Positions 34,009 through 44,400 of a stretch of 64,000 bases of DNA are shown piece by piece. This stretch comes from Labyrinthula sp. Ha. Lineage: Eukaryota; Sar; Bigyra; Labyrinthulida; Labyrinthulaceae. The position numbers and the translations under genes are program-made. A model generated the notes under the pieces. That model was given only the letters and a program-made list of their open reading frames with translations, was not told the DNA's origin and searched no databases. Numbering within the stretch: the first letter of the stretch is position 1; each line of letters opens with the position of its first letter. The stretch spans positions 87,001-151,000 of the forward strand of contig JAALGZ010000015.1 of assembly GCA_015227615.1 (NCBI GenBank), written 5' to 3'.

Positions 34009-35211
34009 ATGGATGAAAAGATAAAAGATATCCTGGTTGCAGGAAGTGTTTTTGTGCTTTTATGTTACAGAATTTACTCTCAAAAGCAGCTGAAAAAGAT
34101 TAATTCAGTCAAGGAAATTTCATATGCCGAATATCTTAAAACTCAAACCCAAACTCGGAATAAAAAGAGGTCGTCGTCGTTCGCCCCTTTTGAACAAGAA
34201 CGCAAGAAGGTTGTCGTCCAAGTACCTGCAACAAGCGCAAACTTAGGTTCTGGGTATGATTGTGTTGGGATGGCTCTTGATTTGTGGAATGAGCTGTCTC
34301 TAGAAAGGTCGGAAACTTTTAAGATAACAGCGGAAGGGGAAGGTGCATCTGAACTGCCTCTGGACAAGACAAATTATGTGGTAAAAGGTGTAGAAGCTGC
34401 CTTTAAAGCCGCTGGAAAACCAATTCCACCTCTGCATTATCACTTAAAACAGAAGATTCCGCATGGTAGAGGTCTTGGAAGCAGTTCTGCTGCCATTGTA
34501 GCAGGAATAATTGCAGGGCTTGCCATCACAGGGCACAGGTTGCAAGTTCAGGGCAAGGAAGGGCTTCTACAACTTGCTACTGAGATAGAAGGTCATCCAG
34601 ATAATGTGGCCCCCGCAATGTATGGAGGTGTACAGATAGGCTTATACAATGAAGATGAGAGGAGATGGGCAACTGAGAGGCTTCCTATTCCACATGGGCT
34701 GAAGTTTGTCATGTTCATCCCTACGTTTGTTGGTAAGACGAGTGAGTTGAGGGAGGTTGTTCCAAAAACTGTTCCTCTGAAAGATGCTGTATATAATATG
34801 TCGCGGTTAGCTTGGTTCATCAACGCTTTGAATACTGGGAAGGTCGAGAATATAAAAGAAGGAGTCAAGGATAGGTTGCATCAACCGTATAGAGGAAAAG
34901 CTGTGTATAAACATCTTGAACCTTTGATGAAGGCTGCTTACGAGGCTGGAGCAGTTGGATCTTACTTGAGTGGTGCAGGTCCAGTTGTCATGGCTATGAC
35001 CACAGGAGGATCGGGAGATTATTTTACTCAGCTGCAAAGCGAGGGTATAGATGTTGATTTAAAAGTTGCTGAAGCCATGACACAAACTGCAAGAAAAATA
35101 GGAGTCGATGGGAGAGTGTACATTACGCATCCTTCTAATACGGGGGGAGTTGTTACGTTTGCAGATCCACCTTATTCAAACCCCCTTGTCACCTTCAATG
35201 GAGAAACATGA
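34009..35211 (+). CDS. homoserine kinase with N-terminal hydrophobic extension
   Basis: A 400-residue GHMP kinase that phosphorylates homoserine with ATP, the step before threonine synthase in the threonine pathway. Family motifs are all visible: substrate-side VPATSANLGSGYDCVGMAL (about 73-91), the ATP loop PHGRGLGSSSAAIVAG (about 150-165), and the C-terminal SYLSGAGPVVMAM. The bacterial enzyme begins near residue 68 here. The extra 67 residues open with a short hydrophobic segment (ILVAGSVFVLLCYRIYS, about 8-24) and then a basic, polar linker. This looks like a membrane anchor or an organelle signal and is not usual for ThrB. It is divergent from the RRM gene and convergent with Sm D1, with about 80 bp between the stop codons. 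Confidence 0.88.
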   Translation: MDEKIKDILVAGSVFVLLCYRIYSQKQLKKINSVKEISYAEYLKTQTQTRNKKRSSSFAPFEQERKKVVVQVPATSANLGSGYDCVGMALDLWNELSLERSETFKITAEGEGASELPLDKTNYVVKGVEAAFKAAGKPIPPLHYHLKQKIPHGRGLGSSSAAIVAGIIAGLAITGHRLQVQGKEGLLQLATEIEGHPDNVAPAMYGGVQIGLYNEDERRWATERLPIPHGLKFVMFIPTFVGKTSELREVVPKTVPLKDAVYNMSRLAWFINALNTGKVENIKEGVKDRLHQPYRGKAVYKHLEPLMKAAYEAGAVGSYLSGAGPVVMAMTTGGSGDYFTQLQSEGIDVDLKVAEAMTQTARKIGVDGRVYITHPSNTGGVVTFADPPYSNPLVTFNGET

Positions 35212-35294
35212 CTCTGCAAATCAATCTCACCAAAGAAAATTAGTTAAGAGCTTAACTCTAAATTCTTTTGTGCTTAGCTCCTAGAACAGAGAGA

Positions 35295-35633
35295 TCATCT
35301 GCCTCGTCCACGACCTCTTCCTCTAGCGGCAGGAGGTGCAGCACCAATTCGCTGTTCCCTAGGTTCAACAACTTTCTTCATTGCATCGTCAACAAGTAGA
35401 TTATCAACTTGCAAACTATTAGGCAGGATAATCTGCGTGATTGTGTTTCCTCTTACAGTAAAGGTATCCAACTCTTGTGGCAAACGCCCTTTGAAACTTA
35501 CTTTGGCATTCTTCAGGTGCATGTTCATGTTTATATCAACTCCTTCGATTGTGCCGTGTATAACTGATCCATTCTTTAGCTCAACAGTGACAGTTTCGTT
35601 TCTCATCTTCATTAGAAAGAAAACAAGCTTCAT
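35295..35633 (-). CDS. small nuclear ribonucleoprotein Sm D1
   Basis: 112 residues, nearly the usual length for SmD1. Sm D1 is one of the seven Sm proteins that form the ring around U1, U2, U4 and U5 snRNA. The Sm1 motif is seen as ETVTVELKNGSVIHGTIEGVDINMNMHL and Sm2 as TVRGNTITQIILPNSL. The C-terminus ends RGRGRGRGR, the arginine-glycine tail that is dimethylated and bound by SMN-type assembly factors in other eukaryotes; it is shorter than in animals. It is convergent with homoserine kinase and divergent from the HD-domain gene, with 99 bp between the two start codons. Confidence 0.93.
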   Translation of the reverse strand: MKLVFFLMKMRNETVTVELKNGSVIHGTIEGVDINMNMHLKNAKVSFKGRLPQELDTFTVRGNTITQIILPNSLQVDNLLVDDAMKKVVEPREQRIGAAPPAARGRGRGRGR

Positions 35634-35689
35634 CTCTTATTTTCTTGTCCACCTCAAAATATCTCTCTCGAGATTAGAACTACAGTTTG

Positions 35690-35715
35690 ATTGGATAAAT
35701 ATATTTTTTGATTGG
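35690..35715. promoter_or_regulatory. paired CCAAT boxes (ATTGG) in Sm D1/HD promoter
   Basis: ATTGG occurs at 35690-35694 and again at 35711-35715, each preceded by TTTG, 21 bp apart. This equals two helical turns and fits a CCAAT-factor (NF-Y) bidirectional promoter. Both lie in the 99-bp gap between divergent starts. Confidence 0.4.
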
Positions 35716-35732
35716 CTCAGCTAGCCCTAGAG

Positions 35733-36641
35733 ATGAACAACAAACCATTAACGATAGACGAAGAAATTCTTAGAAGGTTGATAGAGAAAACATTTACTGC
35801 GAAAGAGTTAGAAAAACATGCTAGAGATGATGTTGTTGAGTTGTTTTATGCGATTGATAGTACAAATAAATATGGAGCAGTGGTTTTGAAACAAAGTTTT
35901 GGAGCTGTAGAGCTTGGTATGAGCGATCAAATTCAAATGGAGAGTCTTGAAGTATCTTTCAGTAGCACCCTTACTATAAAGACCAAGTTTTCATCAGCTC
36001 TCTCTAATCTTTTAGAAATGAATAAACTTTTTAGATTTAAGTTTGCTGATTTGTGCGTTCCTCGAAAGGAAGTTTTCACTGCTACAGAAGTTGTGGAACT
36101 TTTGTTTAAAGTATACAAATTAAAGTCGACAAAGAGGACTGGTTGGTTGCACAGAAATATTTCACCTTTGGAATGTGAATCTGTATCCGACCACTCGTTT
36201 TTTGTGGCTTTCTTATCTGTTCTTCATAAGTATAACTCGGAATCTCAAACTATATCCACAGCAGAAACTATTTCAGCAGTGGAACTAGGTCTAATACACG
36301 ATGTGGCCGAATGTGTTGTAGGCGATCTCATGCCTGAGAATATTAGTGGAATTTCCGCAAGTGACAAAGCTTGTCGTGAAGAAAAAGCAATTCATCAATT
36401 ATTTGGTGACTCTAGCATAGCTAAGCTATGGAAGTTATACGAAGAACGATTGCATGAAAATGCAAGACTTGTGAAGGATTTTGATCGGTTCGAAATGATT
36501 TTGCAGGCCGATGTTTATGAGAGAAAACTAGATACAGACTTGAGCGAGTTCTTTGACTCGGTTCACGGAAAGATCGAAGACAAGAGAGTCAGAGAATGGG
36601 AAAGAGTTCTTAGAAAACGTCGTCAAGAACGAAGAAAGTAG
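35733..36641 (+). CDS. HD-domain nucleotide phosphohydrolase, HDDC2/YfbR type
   Basis: 302 residues from the first in-frame ATG. The C-terminal 190 residues match the HDDC2/YfbR family, metal-dependent 5'-deoxynucleotidases. They contain ESVSDHSFFVAFL (metal-binding His), LGLIHDVAECVVGDLMPE with the HD pair, REEKAIHQLF and a late DRFEMILQADVYE. These are the residues expected for metal and substrate binding. The N-terminal 105 residues are an extension with no known domain (EEILRRLIEKTFTAKELEKHARDDVV), so the protein is about 100 residues longer than human HDDC2. A role in trimming deoxynucleoside monophosphates is inferred from the family. Confidence 0.82.
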   Translation: MNNKPLTIDEEILRRLIEKTFTAKELEKHARDDVVELFYAIDSTNKYGAVVLKQSFGAVELGMSDQIQMESLEVSFSSTLTIKTKFSSALSNLLEMNKLFRFKFADLCVPRKEVFTATEVVELLFKVYKLKSTKRTGWLHRNISPLECESVSDHSFFVAFLSVLHKYNSESQTISTAETISAVELGLIHDVAECVVGDLMPENISGISASDKACREEKAIHQLFGDSSIAKLWKLYEERLHENARLVKDFDRFEMILQADVYERKLDTDLSEFFDSVHGKIEDKRVREWERVLRKRRQERRK

Positions 36642-36793
36642 AATAACTAGTTTTCCAATTCGCAGGCCACCTTTCCAATATTCTCTTCCCTCTGAAAACA
36701 TTATTATTTATCTTGTGTTCAGGATAGAAAAACGGGACAGGGTCCAGGATGATACTAAATGTCCTGATGAAGTATAGCAATTCTTGGTTCTTG

Positions 36794-37823
36794 TTACAAG
36801 AGAAGAAATTGGCTGCTATCTCTTGGAATATTAGTGTCTGTAATAATCTGCAGAAACACCTGGTCTATGTTCCCGTCCAGAGTTCTCGCATAGTTCTTGC
36901 TTATAAACCTTACACCGTTTACGAGAACAGTGCTTCGCATCCAGCATTCGCCCTTTTCGTGCAAAACTTGTTTTATATATCTCAAGACATTGAAATACTC
37001 TGTTATGGTTGTCGTATAGAAGAGACCATTTTTAATGCCACCAAATATCTTCATAAAGTGAGCATTCATATATTGGAACACCCCGGTTGTCCTGCAGATA
37101 AGGATCTCAGCAATTGGTACTACACATAACTTTAAGCCAAAGAAAGTACGATCTTGTCTAAAAAATTGTTCATGTAGCTGCGGCAGCACAAACTCTTTGG
37201 ATAAGTAGTATGACTTTCTTCCGACAGTCTCCAGCAAATACGATATGGCCGGAAAGCTTACGCACAGCTGCAGCTTTTGGAGAACTTCTTCGATTCTATG
37301 AATCTCAGTTATATCAAGGTTTAATATCTTGTTCACATAGGACAGATCCTCGAATGCCACATCCCTTAGTGCTTCAGGTGTCTTGCTTACTTTAGCAATT
37401 GTAAAAATCTATAAAATGCAAGACTGGAAACAAAATCTACAGGTTGAATATTGCCCTCTTTGTCACTGTGTTCAGTATTAGTATGTGTAGACTACAAGTT
37501 ATTCTAAAGAATGATTATACCACTGCAGATGTCTCTACAGAACGTAAATTTCCTTTGAAATTTTTCTTTTTACCAGTTTTACGCTTTCTCCTTTTCTTTG
37601 AATGTTTTTCATGGTACCCATAAGGAAACTTATATGTAAGCACTGAAACAGCGGTTGGCCGCCTTTGTTTCCCATCTAGTCGACGCAAAAAATCGTATGC
37701 ATCTATTGGCTTCCCAAAGTTGTTCACCTTTCTGAGTTCTCTTAAAATACTATCCTCCACCTGAACTTGAAAAGGTGTTTTAACTCCCCGTAAATGTGCA
37801 GATATTGAGTTTATAAAAGCCAT
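36794..37823 (-). CDS. three-exon gene, basic N-terminus and PAS-like C-terminus, unknown
   Basis: Exons 37539-37823, 37441-37491 and 36794-37408 on the minus strand join in phase 0 across introns of 47 nt (GTAGAG to TTGTAG) and 32 nt (GTAGAT to TTATAG). The result is 316 residues from ATG to TAA. Neither intron is a multiple of three, so the kept frame is meaningful. The N-terminal third has the basic stretch KKRRKRKTGKKKNFKG, possibly nuclear targeting or nucleic-acid binding. The last 110 residues (FQYMNAHFMKIFGGIKNG... then ECWMRSTVLVNGVRFISKNYARTLDGNIDQVFLQIITD) resemble a PAS fold, the sensor module of many regulators; this is by eye only. Codon use is clearly coding. It lies tail to tail with the HD gene. 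A transcription regulator is a guess. Confidence 0.65.
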
Positions 37824-38258
37824 GGTAGGTTTCTTTATCACTTTTCTCCTTGCTCCTAACCATCTTCTATAACACTCAATAGTCAATATTCTTTGCTTTA
37901 TGAAGTTCTACAATAACTCAAGAAATAAAAATATACTCCATTCTCGTCAAGTTGTATGAACTCTTTGAAAATATCTAGTGATAATACAATACTTTTCTCA
38001 TTGGTCATGTTTTTGTTGCTCTTATAATCTTTCTTTGAGTTTTCTATTGATGGTATCTTTTATGTGCACGATACAGTCTTTCAAGTGTGCACTACCGCTC
38101 CAATATCGTTAATCTACCGTTATAGATAAAACCATATTAAAAACACTACCGTTAATATACCAAAACAGCTAAGTACCAACTTAAACTCTCAAGCTCTGTT
38201 TTCTGCAAGGCTTCTAAGTTGTATTTTCATGGGTTAATAGTTAGAAAGAAAGTTGTAT
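37824..38258. other. spacer between the three-exon gene and Rab6
   Basis: About 435 bp of AT-rich DNA. It must hold the promoter of the three-exon gene and the 3' end of Rab6, both on the minus strand. Nothing further is seen. Confidence 0.5.
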
Positions 38259-39131
<873 letters not shown>

Positions 39132-39156
39132 TTATCCAAACTAAAGAGAAGACTAG

Positions 39157-39168
39157 GGCCACGTGGCC
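39157..39168. promoter_or_regulatory. 12-bp palindrome GGCCACGTGGCC with CACGTG core
   Basis: A perfect palindrome, 32 bp upstream of the Rab6 ATG and about 230 bp upstream of the channelrhodopsin ATG. CACGTG is the E-box/G-box core bound by bHLH and bZIP factors; in plants the G-box serves light and clock control. A 12-bp perfect palindrome this GC-rich stands out in AT-rich spacer. Confidence 0.5.
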
Positions 39169-39210
39169 AAACTGGTAAATAACCGTTTGCAAAACTATCT
39201 TGATAAAATC

Positions 39211-39400
39211 ATGAAGCGGTAGAAAAATAGATGGAGTTAAGTTAATGATATTAAACTTCAACCACAATTAACATCTGCTTCCTTTTAGAATTTTAAGGGT
39301 ATTTTCAAGTTTAGCTATTTTGGGATTATTAGGTGCTATAGCTCTTGGAAGACTTAGCCGTTTAACAGGAAGATTTAATTTTGAAGGCAAAAATAAATGA
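39211..39400 (+). CDS. candidate 39-residue membrane peptide overlapping the rhodopsin start
   Basis: Exon 1 is ATGAAGCG (39211-39218). An intron of 70 nt (39219-39288) ends in the good acceptor CTTCCTTTTAG. Exon 2 (39289-39400) gives a 39-residue product: a basic start, one hydrophobic segment (FSSLAILGLLGAIALGRL) and a basic polar tail ending FEGKNK. The TGA stop overlaps the ATG of the channelrhodopsin as ATGA. The amino-acid order is that of a signal-anchor or single-pass peptide, and 64 percent of codons start with a purine. Possible readings are an independent tiny gene, an upstream open reading frame that meters rhodopsin translation, or an alternative leader exon. No family is known. 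Confidence 0.4.
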
Positions 39401-41085
39401 GAGAATTTGCGCGTGCATTTAACCAAAAATTTTCTTCGCTGACCCAGGCCTTGTTAGAATGCCCAGTGGTGAGAGAACGACATTTAGCAGCTCAGAGAAG
39501 GGTGCCTTCCAAAGAAGTTAACCAGGTTTTCGTGGAGTATCTTTCTCTTGGCAGTGTTTCATATGATGACCACTACCATGCCCAGATTAAACATTATGGT
39601 CCAAATATCGTTAGCTATCCTGATGAGCACTATGAAAATCTGATGAACAATGAATTTGAACTCGATCCTATAGCTTATTATGCAGAGCACGTGTTGGGAG
39701 TATTCTCCTTTCTCCTGTTCATCTTCTTTTTGCGCTCTTATGCTAGGAATCGAGGTGATTTTATTGAGGTTTATGTGGCATTTGCCACTTCATGCTACTA
39801 CTTTGTGAATGGCATCTGTAGAGACTGCATAGTTTGGGTAAATACAGTTAATGGAACGATTCCTCTCGGTCGAATGTTTGGATGGCTCTTAACATGCCCA
39901 GGAATTGTAATGCAACTTATGAATTTACACGGAGCAGCAGGAATTAAGAAATTTGCAGATCAAGAAAAATTCCTTGTAATTTTAGAGCAAGTGATGATAA
40001 CTCTTGGTTCGTTTTCTGCTGTCTCAACCGGGACCCTAAAATGGCTTTTCTTTGTACTAGCAGCCGCTGTTGGAACAATGTTCTTTTTCTATGTATACTA
40101 TATTTATACCGAAAATCGGGAAAACTTTCCTGAGGATGTAAAACTTCCTTTGGCACTTTTAACATTCTTCTTCTTCTTTAGTTGGTTTTCCTACCCACTG
40201 ACGTTCGTAGCAGGACCTGCTGGCCTCAAGATATTAGAGCCAACAGTTGACACCCTTGTTTCGACCGGACTAGATGTGTTTTCAAAACTTCTTTTCCCGT
40301 TTTCCTGCTGGTATGTTCGTTGGTTTTATTTAGGGAATGAAAGAGTTATAAACACTGGTAAAATTCTTAAGTCTAGACGTATGAAGGGCGAAGGAAACGA
40401 AAACAAGATTATGTTAAGTTCTGAAGAAGTGGAGATAGCAAAAAAATTAAGGTATACCCTTCTCGTTGTTTCGAGAAATGTTTTGGTTCATAAGACCATG
40501 ATTGTTATGATGAAGGACTTTCCAGTTGATTTCAATTTTGCATTTGATTGTGATCATGCAATGCACCATCTTCAGACTAAACCTAGTTACTTGTATGACT
40601 GTGTCCTAGTAACACCTGAAACGCACACAACAGATCACATAAAAGCCAAATTTAAGAAACTTTCTGAATTTGTAGTGGGTCCCCCATACAAGTTGCCCAT
40701 GCTTGGCATGTATTTTGGAGTAGAAAGATCAACTACTGATCCTGGAGATTACGTCCATGGAATCCTGCGAAGATCCTTGGAGCAAAATTGTGTGTTTGAA
40801 GATCTATACCACTGGCGTCTGTTGGCAAATATGTGGCGAAGACTTTCGCTTATCTTAGAAACTATTGAAGGTGATGATGTTGATGTTTTTCGATTCAATG
40901 AGTTTGATCTGGACACAAAGGAAAAAAAAGATACTGATACCACACTGGGGTTGAATCGCTCTGAAAGCAAAGTTCTTAAACGAAGAAAAAGGGGATCCCT
41001 CTTTGGAAAGACAATGCTGAAACAACAAGGAAAGGTGTATAATATAGAGAAAAGTCTTGACACGTATAGCATTCAAATAGGATGA
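39397..41085 (+). CDS. channelrhodopsin, anion-channel-like, with degenerate receiver domain
   Basis: 562 residues. Residues about 96-310 are a seven-helix retinal protein. Helix 3 reads GRMFGWLLTCP (158-168), helix 6 WFSYP...GPAG (263-276), and helix 7 DVFSK with Schiff-base Lys297 and Asp293. WLLTCP and GPAG are channelrhodopsin hallmarks. By eye against ChR2, the helix-3 counterion Glu is Gly162, helix-2 Glu90, Glu97 and Glu101 are Thr131, Asn138 and Arg142, and Asp156 is Glu197. Loss of these carboxylates and the RM-x-small-WL pattern recall anion channelrhodopsins. Residues about 345-470 look like a response-regulator receiver (YTLLVVSRN, YDCVLVTP) with the acidic pair and phospho-Asp replaced. 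The N-terminus (1-95) is long, with no clear signal peptide. A role in phototaxis or light-gated current is inferred. Confidence 0.85.
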   Translation: MREFARAFNQKFSSLTQALLECPVVRERHLAAQRRVPSKEVNQVFVEYLSLGSVSYDDHYHAQIKHYGPNIVSYPDEHYENLMNNEFELDPIAYYAEHVLGVFSFLLFIFFLRSYARNRGDFIEVYVAFATSCYYFVNGICRDCIVWVNTVNGTIPLGRMFGWLLTCPGIVMQLMNLHGAAGIKKFADQEKFLVILEQVMITLGSFSAVSTGTLKWLFFVLAAAVGTMFFFYVYYIYTENRENFPEDVKLPLALLTFFFFFSWFSYPLTFVAGPAGLKILEPTVDTLVSTGLDVFSKLLFPFSCWYVRWFYLGNERVINTGKILKSRRMKGEGNENKIMLSSEEVEIAKKLRYTLLVVSRNVLVHKTMIVMMKDFPVDFNFAFDCDHAMHHLQTKPSYLYDCVLVTPETHTTDHIKAKFKKLSEFVVGPPYKLPMLGMYFGVERSTTDPGDYVHGILRRSLEQNCVFEDLYHWRLLANMWRRLSLILETIEGDDVDVFRFNEFDLDTKEKKDTDTTLGLNRSESKVLKRRKRGSLFGKTMLKQQGKVYNIEKSLDTYSIQIG

Positions 41086-41159
41086 CCGCAGTACTATTCC
41101 ACTGTGTAGACTAATAATGCAATAAATACAAATCTTGGCCTTTTTGCAGAGAGTTAAAC

Positions 41160-41420
41160 ATGTTGCCCTGCTTTGGACACACTTTGCTAAACTCCATTTT
41201 CTTAGCCAGAATATATACTTTCCCCGTGAGCAAGGAAATGTTCCTCAACTTAAGGACCTACCTTTTTAAGAAAAAAGGGGTCATCATAACGTGCCCTGCT
41301 GGAACTGCGGTCGAGTATCGAGAAACGAGGCATTTACGAGAGTTCCCGGAAAATGAGTCATTTTGGAGAAGAGTTTTAGGCATTCGACGAGAAACGAGTC
41401 TAGAACGCGGTTCCTGGTGA
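41160..41420 (+). CDS. possible small gene downstream of channelrhodopsin, 86 residues
   Basis: An ATG-started frame 75 bp after the rhodopsin stop. The second half is unusually GC-rich for this window and has a coding-like purine-first codon bias. It gives a basic and acidic tail (VEYRETRHLREFPENESFWRRVLG). The direct repeat CGAGAAACGAG occurs twice within it (about 41320 and 41387). The opposite strand is also open there, so direction is uncertain. No family is recognised. Confidence 0.25.
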   Translation: MLPCFGHTLLNSIFLARIYTFPVSKEMFLNLRTYLFKKKGVIITCPAGTAVEYRETRHLREFPENESFWRRVLGIRRETSLERGSW

Positions 41421-44400
41421 CCTGCTTAGAACATTATTCACAAATATTAATACACTGTGTACCCTGAACAACCATGATAAGCTTGTAGCTATTAAATAAA
41501 GTAAATGCTACGTGTTTCTGGAATTCAATTTGACCATATATTCAGGGTTAGTAACATTTAAGATCTATCTCACTAATTCTCAAATCTTTTCACAGGGATG
41601 AATATATCTGCCTCTCCAAAAGCAGCTTGATGCCAAACAAAAGAAAATCATTTTGTCTACAGAGTCACAAACTTTATTAAATCTTGCAGAGACATAATCT
41701 ATATTGCTCCGAGAGGAAATGGTTTCTTAGCCATGGTTTCTCATAAGAGAATGAATTAACAGAACTAGGCATGAAAGTGGGAGAAAGAAGGGGAAAATCT
41801 ATAATCAAGATCCCATGAATAAATAAATGCGCAACCTAAGATAGAAATAACTAAGAAGGTGCTCAGTTTAGTAAAACTTATATTTTATTTAAGTTTTTCT
41901 TAGGGATTTCGTGCATGTTCTTGTGTAAAAAAACGTGGGGAACTTCCCCGTATTTCAAAAGTTTACTCCCATTAATATTTATTTTCCAGCTGATGCAGAG
42001 CAAAAAAAGTCTAAATGACTAAAATGTTCATACTTGGGGTAAGTTATAGATCAATTAAAGAGTAAAACCTTCGTTTGTTGGCAGTATTGCTATCGGTACA
42101 ACAACTGTAACTAAGACTTGCTCACTTGTTACATATTTTTTTGCAGATGTAAAAGCCTTTTTAGAATTGGTAGTTTTAATAGAATTTAACCCATTTGGTT
42201 AGAATGTGCTGTGTGGTTAAGACAAAATAAACTCTTAAGTGGATCTAATAATGTTTTGCTTTTAAGAGTAACCTTGGCAGTGCACCGCATTTCGTTATGT
42301 TCTTTTATTCTGTACAAATGTTAGTGTGTTTATATTCTACTCTTGGTGTTTTCTATGTCTCGTTTGACATCCAGCAAGAAAACTCCTTTTTCGTTCTCTT
42401 TCTGTATAATTACCTAGAGCCTAATTGCCTAAAGTGTAGCTACAGGGAAACTTCCCGAACTGGGCCTGCCAGTACCTTAACAGTTTAACTACTCTATTAT
42501 ACTATAGATGCCAAAGCTCTCATGACCATGACGGTGGTTATTCACATAAGATATACTTAACATAGTTTTCATAAGCATCATACTTAGAAACCTCTATCAT
42601 ATTTTGTTCCGTGTTTTTAGTGATTATGATACAGAGAATCTTGCAAAGTAATAAATCCTTTTACTTTCTCTGTATGAAGAAAGGGCAAATGCGACAGAAT
42701 ATCTAGCTCACTTTCTCAAAACTCAGCTGGTGTCTATTTATTTTCTTCTTTCTTTTGATTAATTGATGTTTCTTTATGGGTTTTCTACCAGTTTTAATTT
42801 GAGATAAAAGGGTTTTGAACAGACAAAATGGTTATCTTCCATGAGATCTCTAGAAGGGCAACATGGATATGCAATTAAAAAAATACTCGCAGATTTTAAT
42901 TGTTTTAATCCAAGCAAATGTGTATTACATCTGACTCGTTTTTTATTTACGTAACCCGTTTGTTTGAAGAACTTATTTAAACAGGTAATACCCCAAATTC
43001 CATTGATAATATTTACTTGTGTCATTCTTGGTTTTCTTAGGTCCTAAGGTTTATGTCTTTCTTAGTTATTAGGAATACAATTTTAATGCTCTTTTTGGAA
43101 CTGTTGAGTCGACACTGGGATGAGCAACAAATATGTTAATATAATTGGCAAGAAAAGCAATTGGCTGCCTAACCTCATATAATATATGTAGAGAGAGAGA
43201 AAGAAAGAGAGAGAATATTAACTTACTTACGCTAGAGTAGATTATCTTATATAGAGTTAGTTTACCGAAAACTAATAATTTCCATCTTAAGCAGCTGTAA
43301 GGAAAATTGATAACCTCGTATGCAATTAAAGGTTTATTACATTTTATGTGGTGATTAAGTAGGATGGAAAATAAGCATTAGGCCTTTTTATTTTACTAGA
43401 AAAAGAGAACAATTTTTCTTAGCCTCGAGTCCGATTCCTTCGGTCAGCAAATGCTCACGGTTGAAAGACTGTGACTTTCTATGACAAAAAAAGCGGTTTC
43501 AGAACCATCTAACTTCATCAACCAAAACTTTTCCACGGATAATATGGACCATAATCAAACTTAAACATATGGTTATATTAATTTTAAACCTTTAATTGTA
43601 AAATCTTTCTTTCAGCCAGCACTTAAACCATTAGGCACTGCGGGGTATTTTATCCACCATCACGAATGCACAAAAATACATGTTTTCTGAATAAGTTCTC
43701 ACTTCAAGAATGCCTTCTAAACTATTTGAATTAAAACTACACAAAATATAGTTTACAGTTACTATTTATTTTGATGAAAGTTATTCTTAATACTAATATT
43801 GAGAGAGATACTCTTTTTCAAACAAGAACCAATGGTATAAACTGTTTCTTATTTATCATACTTCCGATATAACCCTTACTATATGACATCACTCTAAATA
43901 TACTAAATCGATGCTAGTTACCAACCCTGGTCATATCTCTATATATTCAATAAACTTAAGAACACATTAAGTTTTGTATTATAAACTTATAAATAATGGA
44001 ATGATAGAAGGACATGGGATCGCAAAGGAGTCGTACTTCACTCCAAAACTCTGTGCTAGCTCATTCCTACGTAAAAACTTAATTAGTTTGAATCAGAATT
44101 AATTTGACCAATGAAATTATTTAAAAAAAGAACTTGCAAACGGTTTTCGAGTTTCACAGACCCTTCTATTCGGTGCCCCTACATACTTCCTGTGAAACAT
44201 TACTACAGCTTTACAATTAATGTCAACAATAGGAAATATTATAAGAGGTGTATTGAAAATAAGTACTTGAACAGCCAGATAATTATTCGATTTTCTTAAT
44301 CAGCTCTTAACTGTATTAAAATGCAATTTTAATCCATTCCATTCTATCTCTCTGAATGTGACATATTCTATGTTTTCTAGACATGGAATTGCTCAGTACA

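Noticed and set aside
42015-42202. Three micro-exons with very good splice signals giving 33 residues
   Set aside because: The product is too short to judge, and the signals occur by chance in AT-rich DNA.
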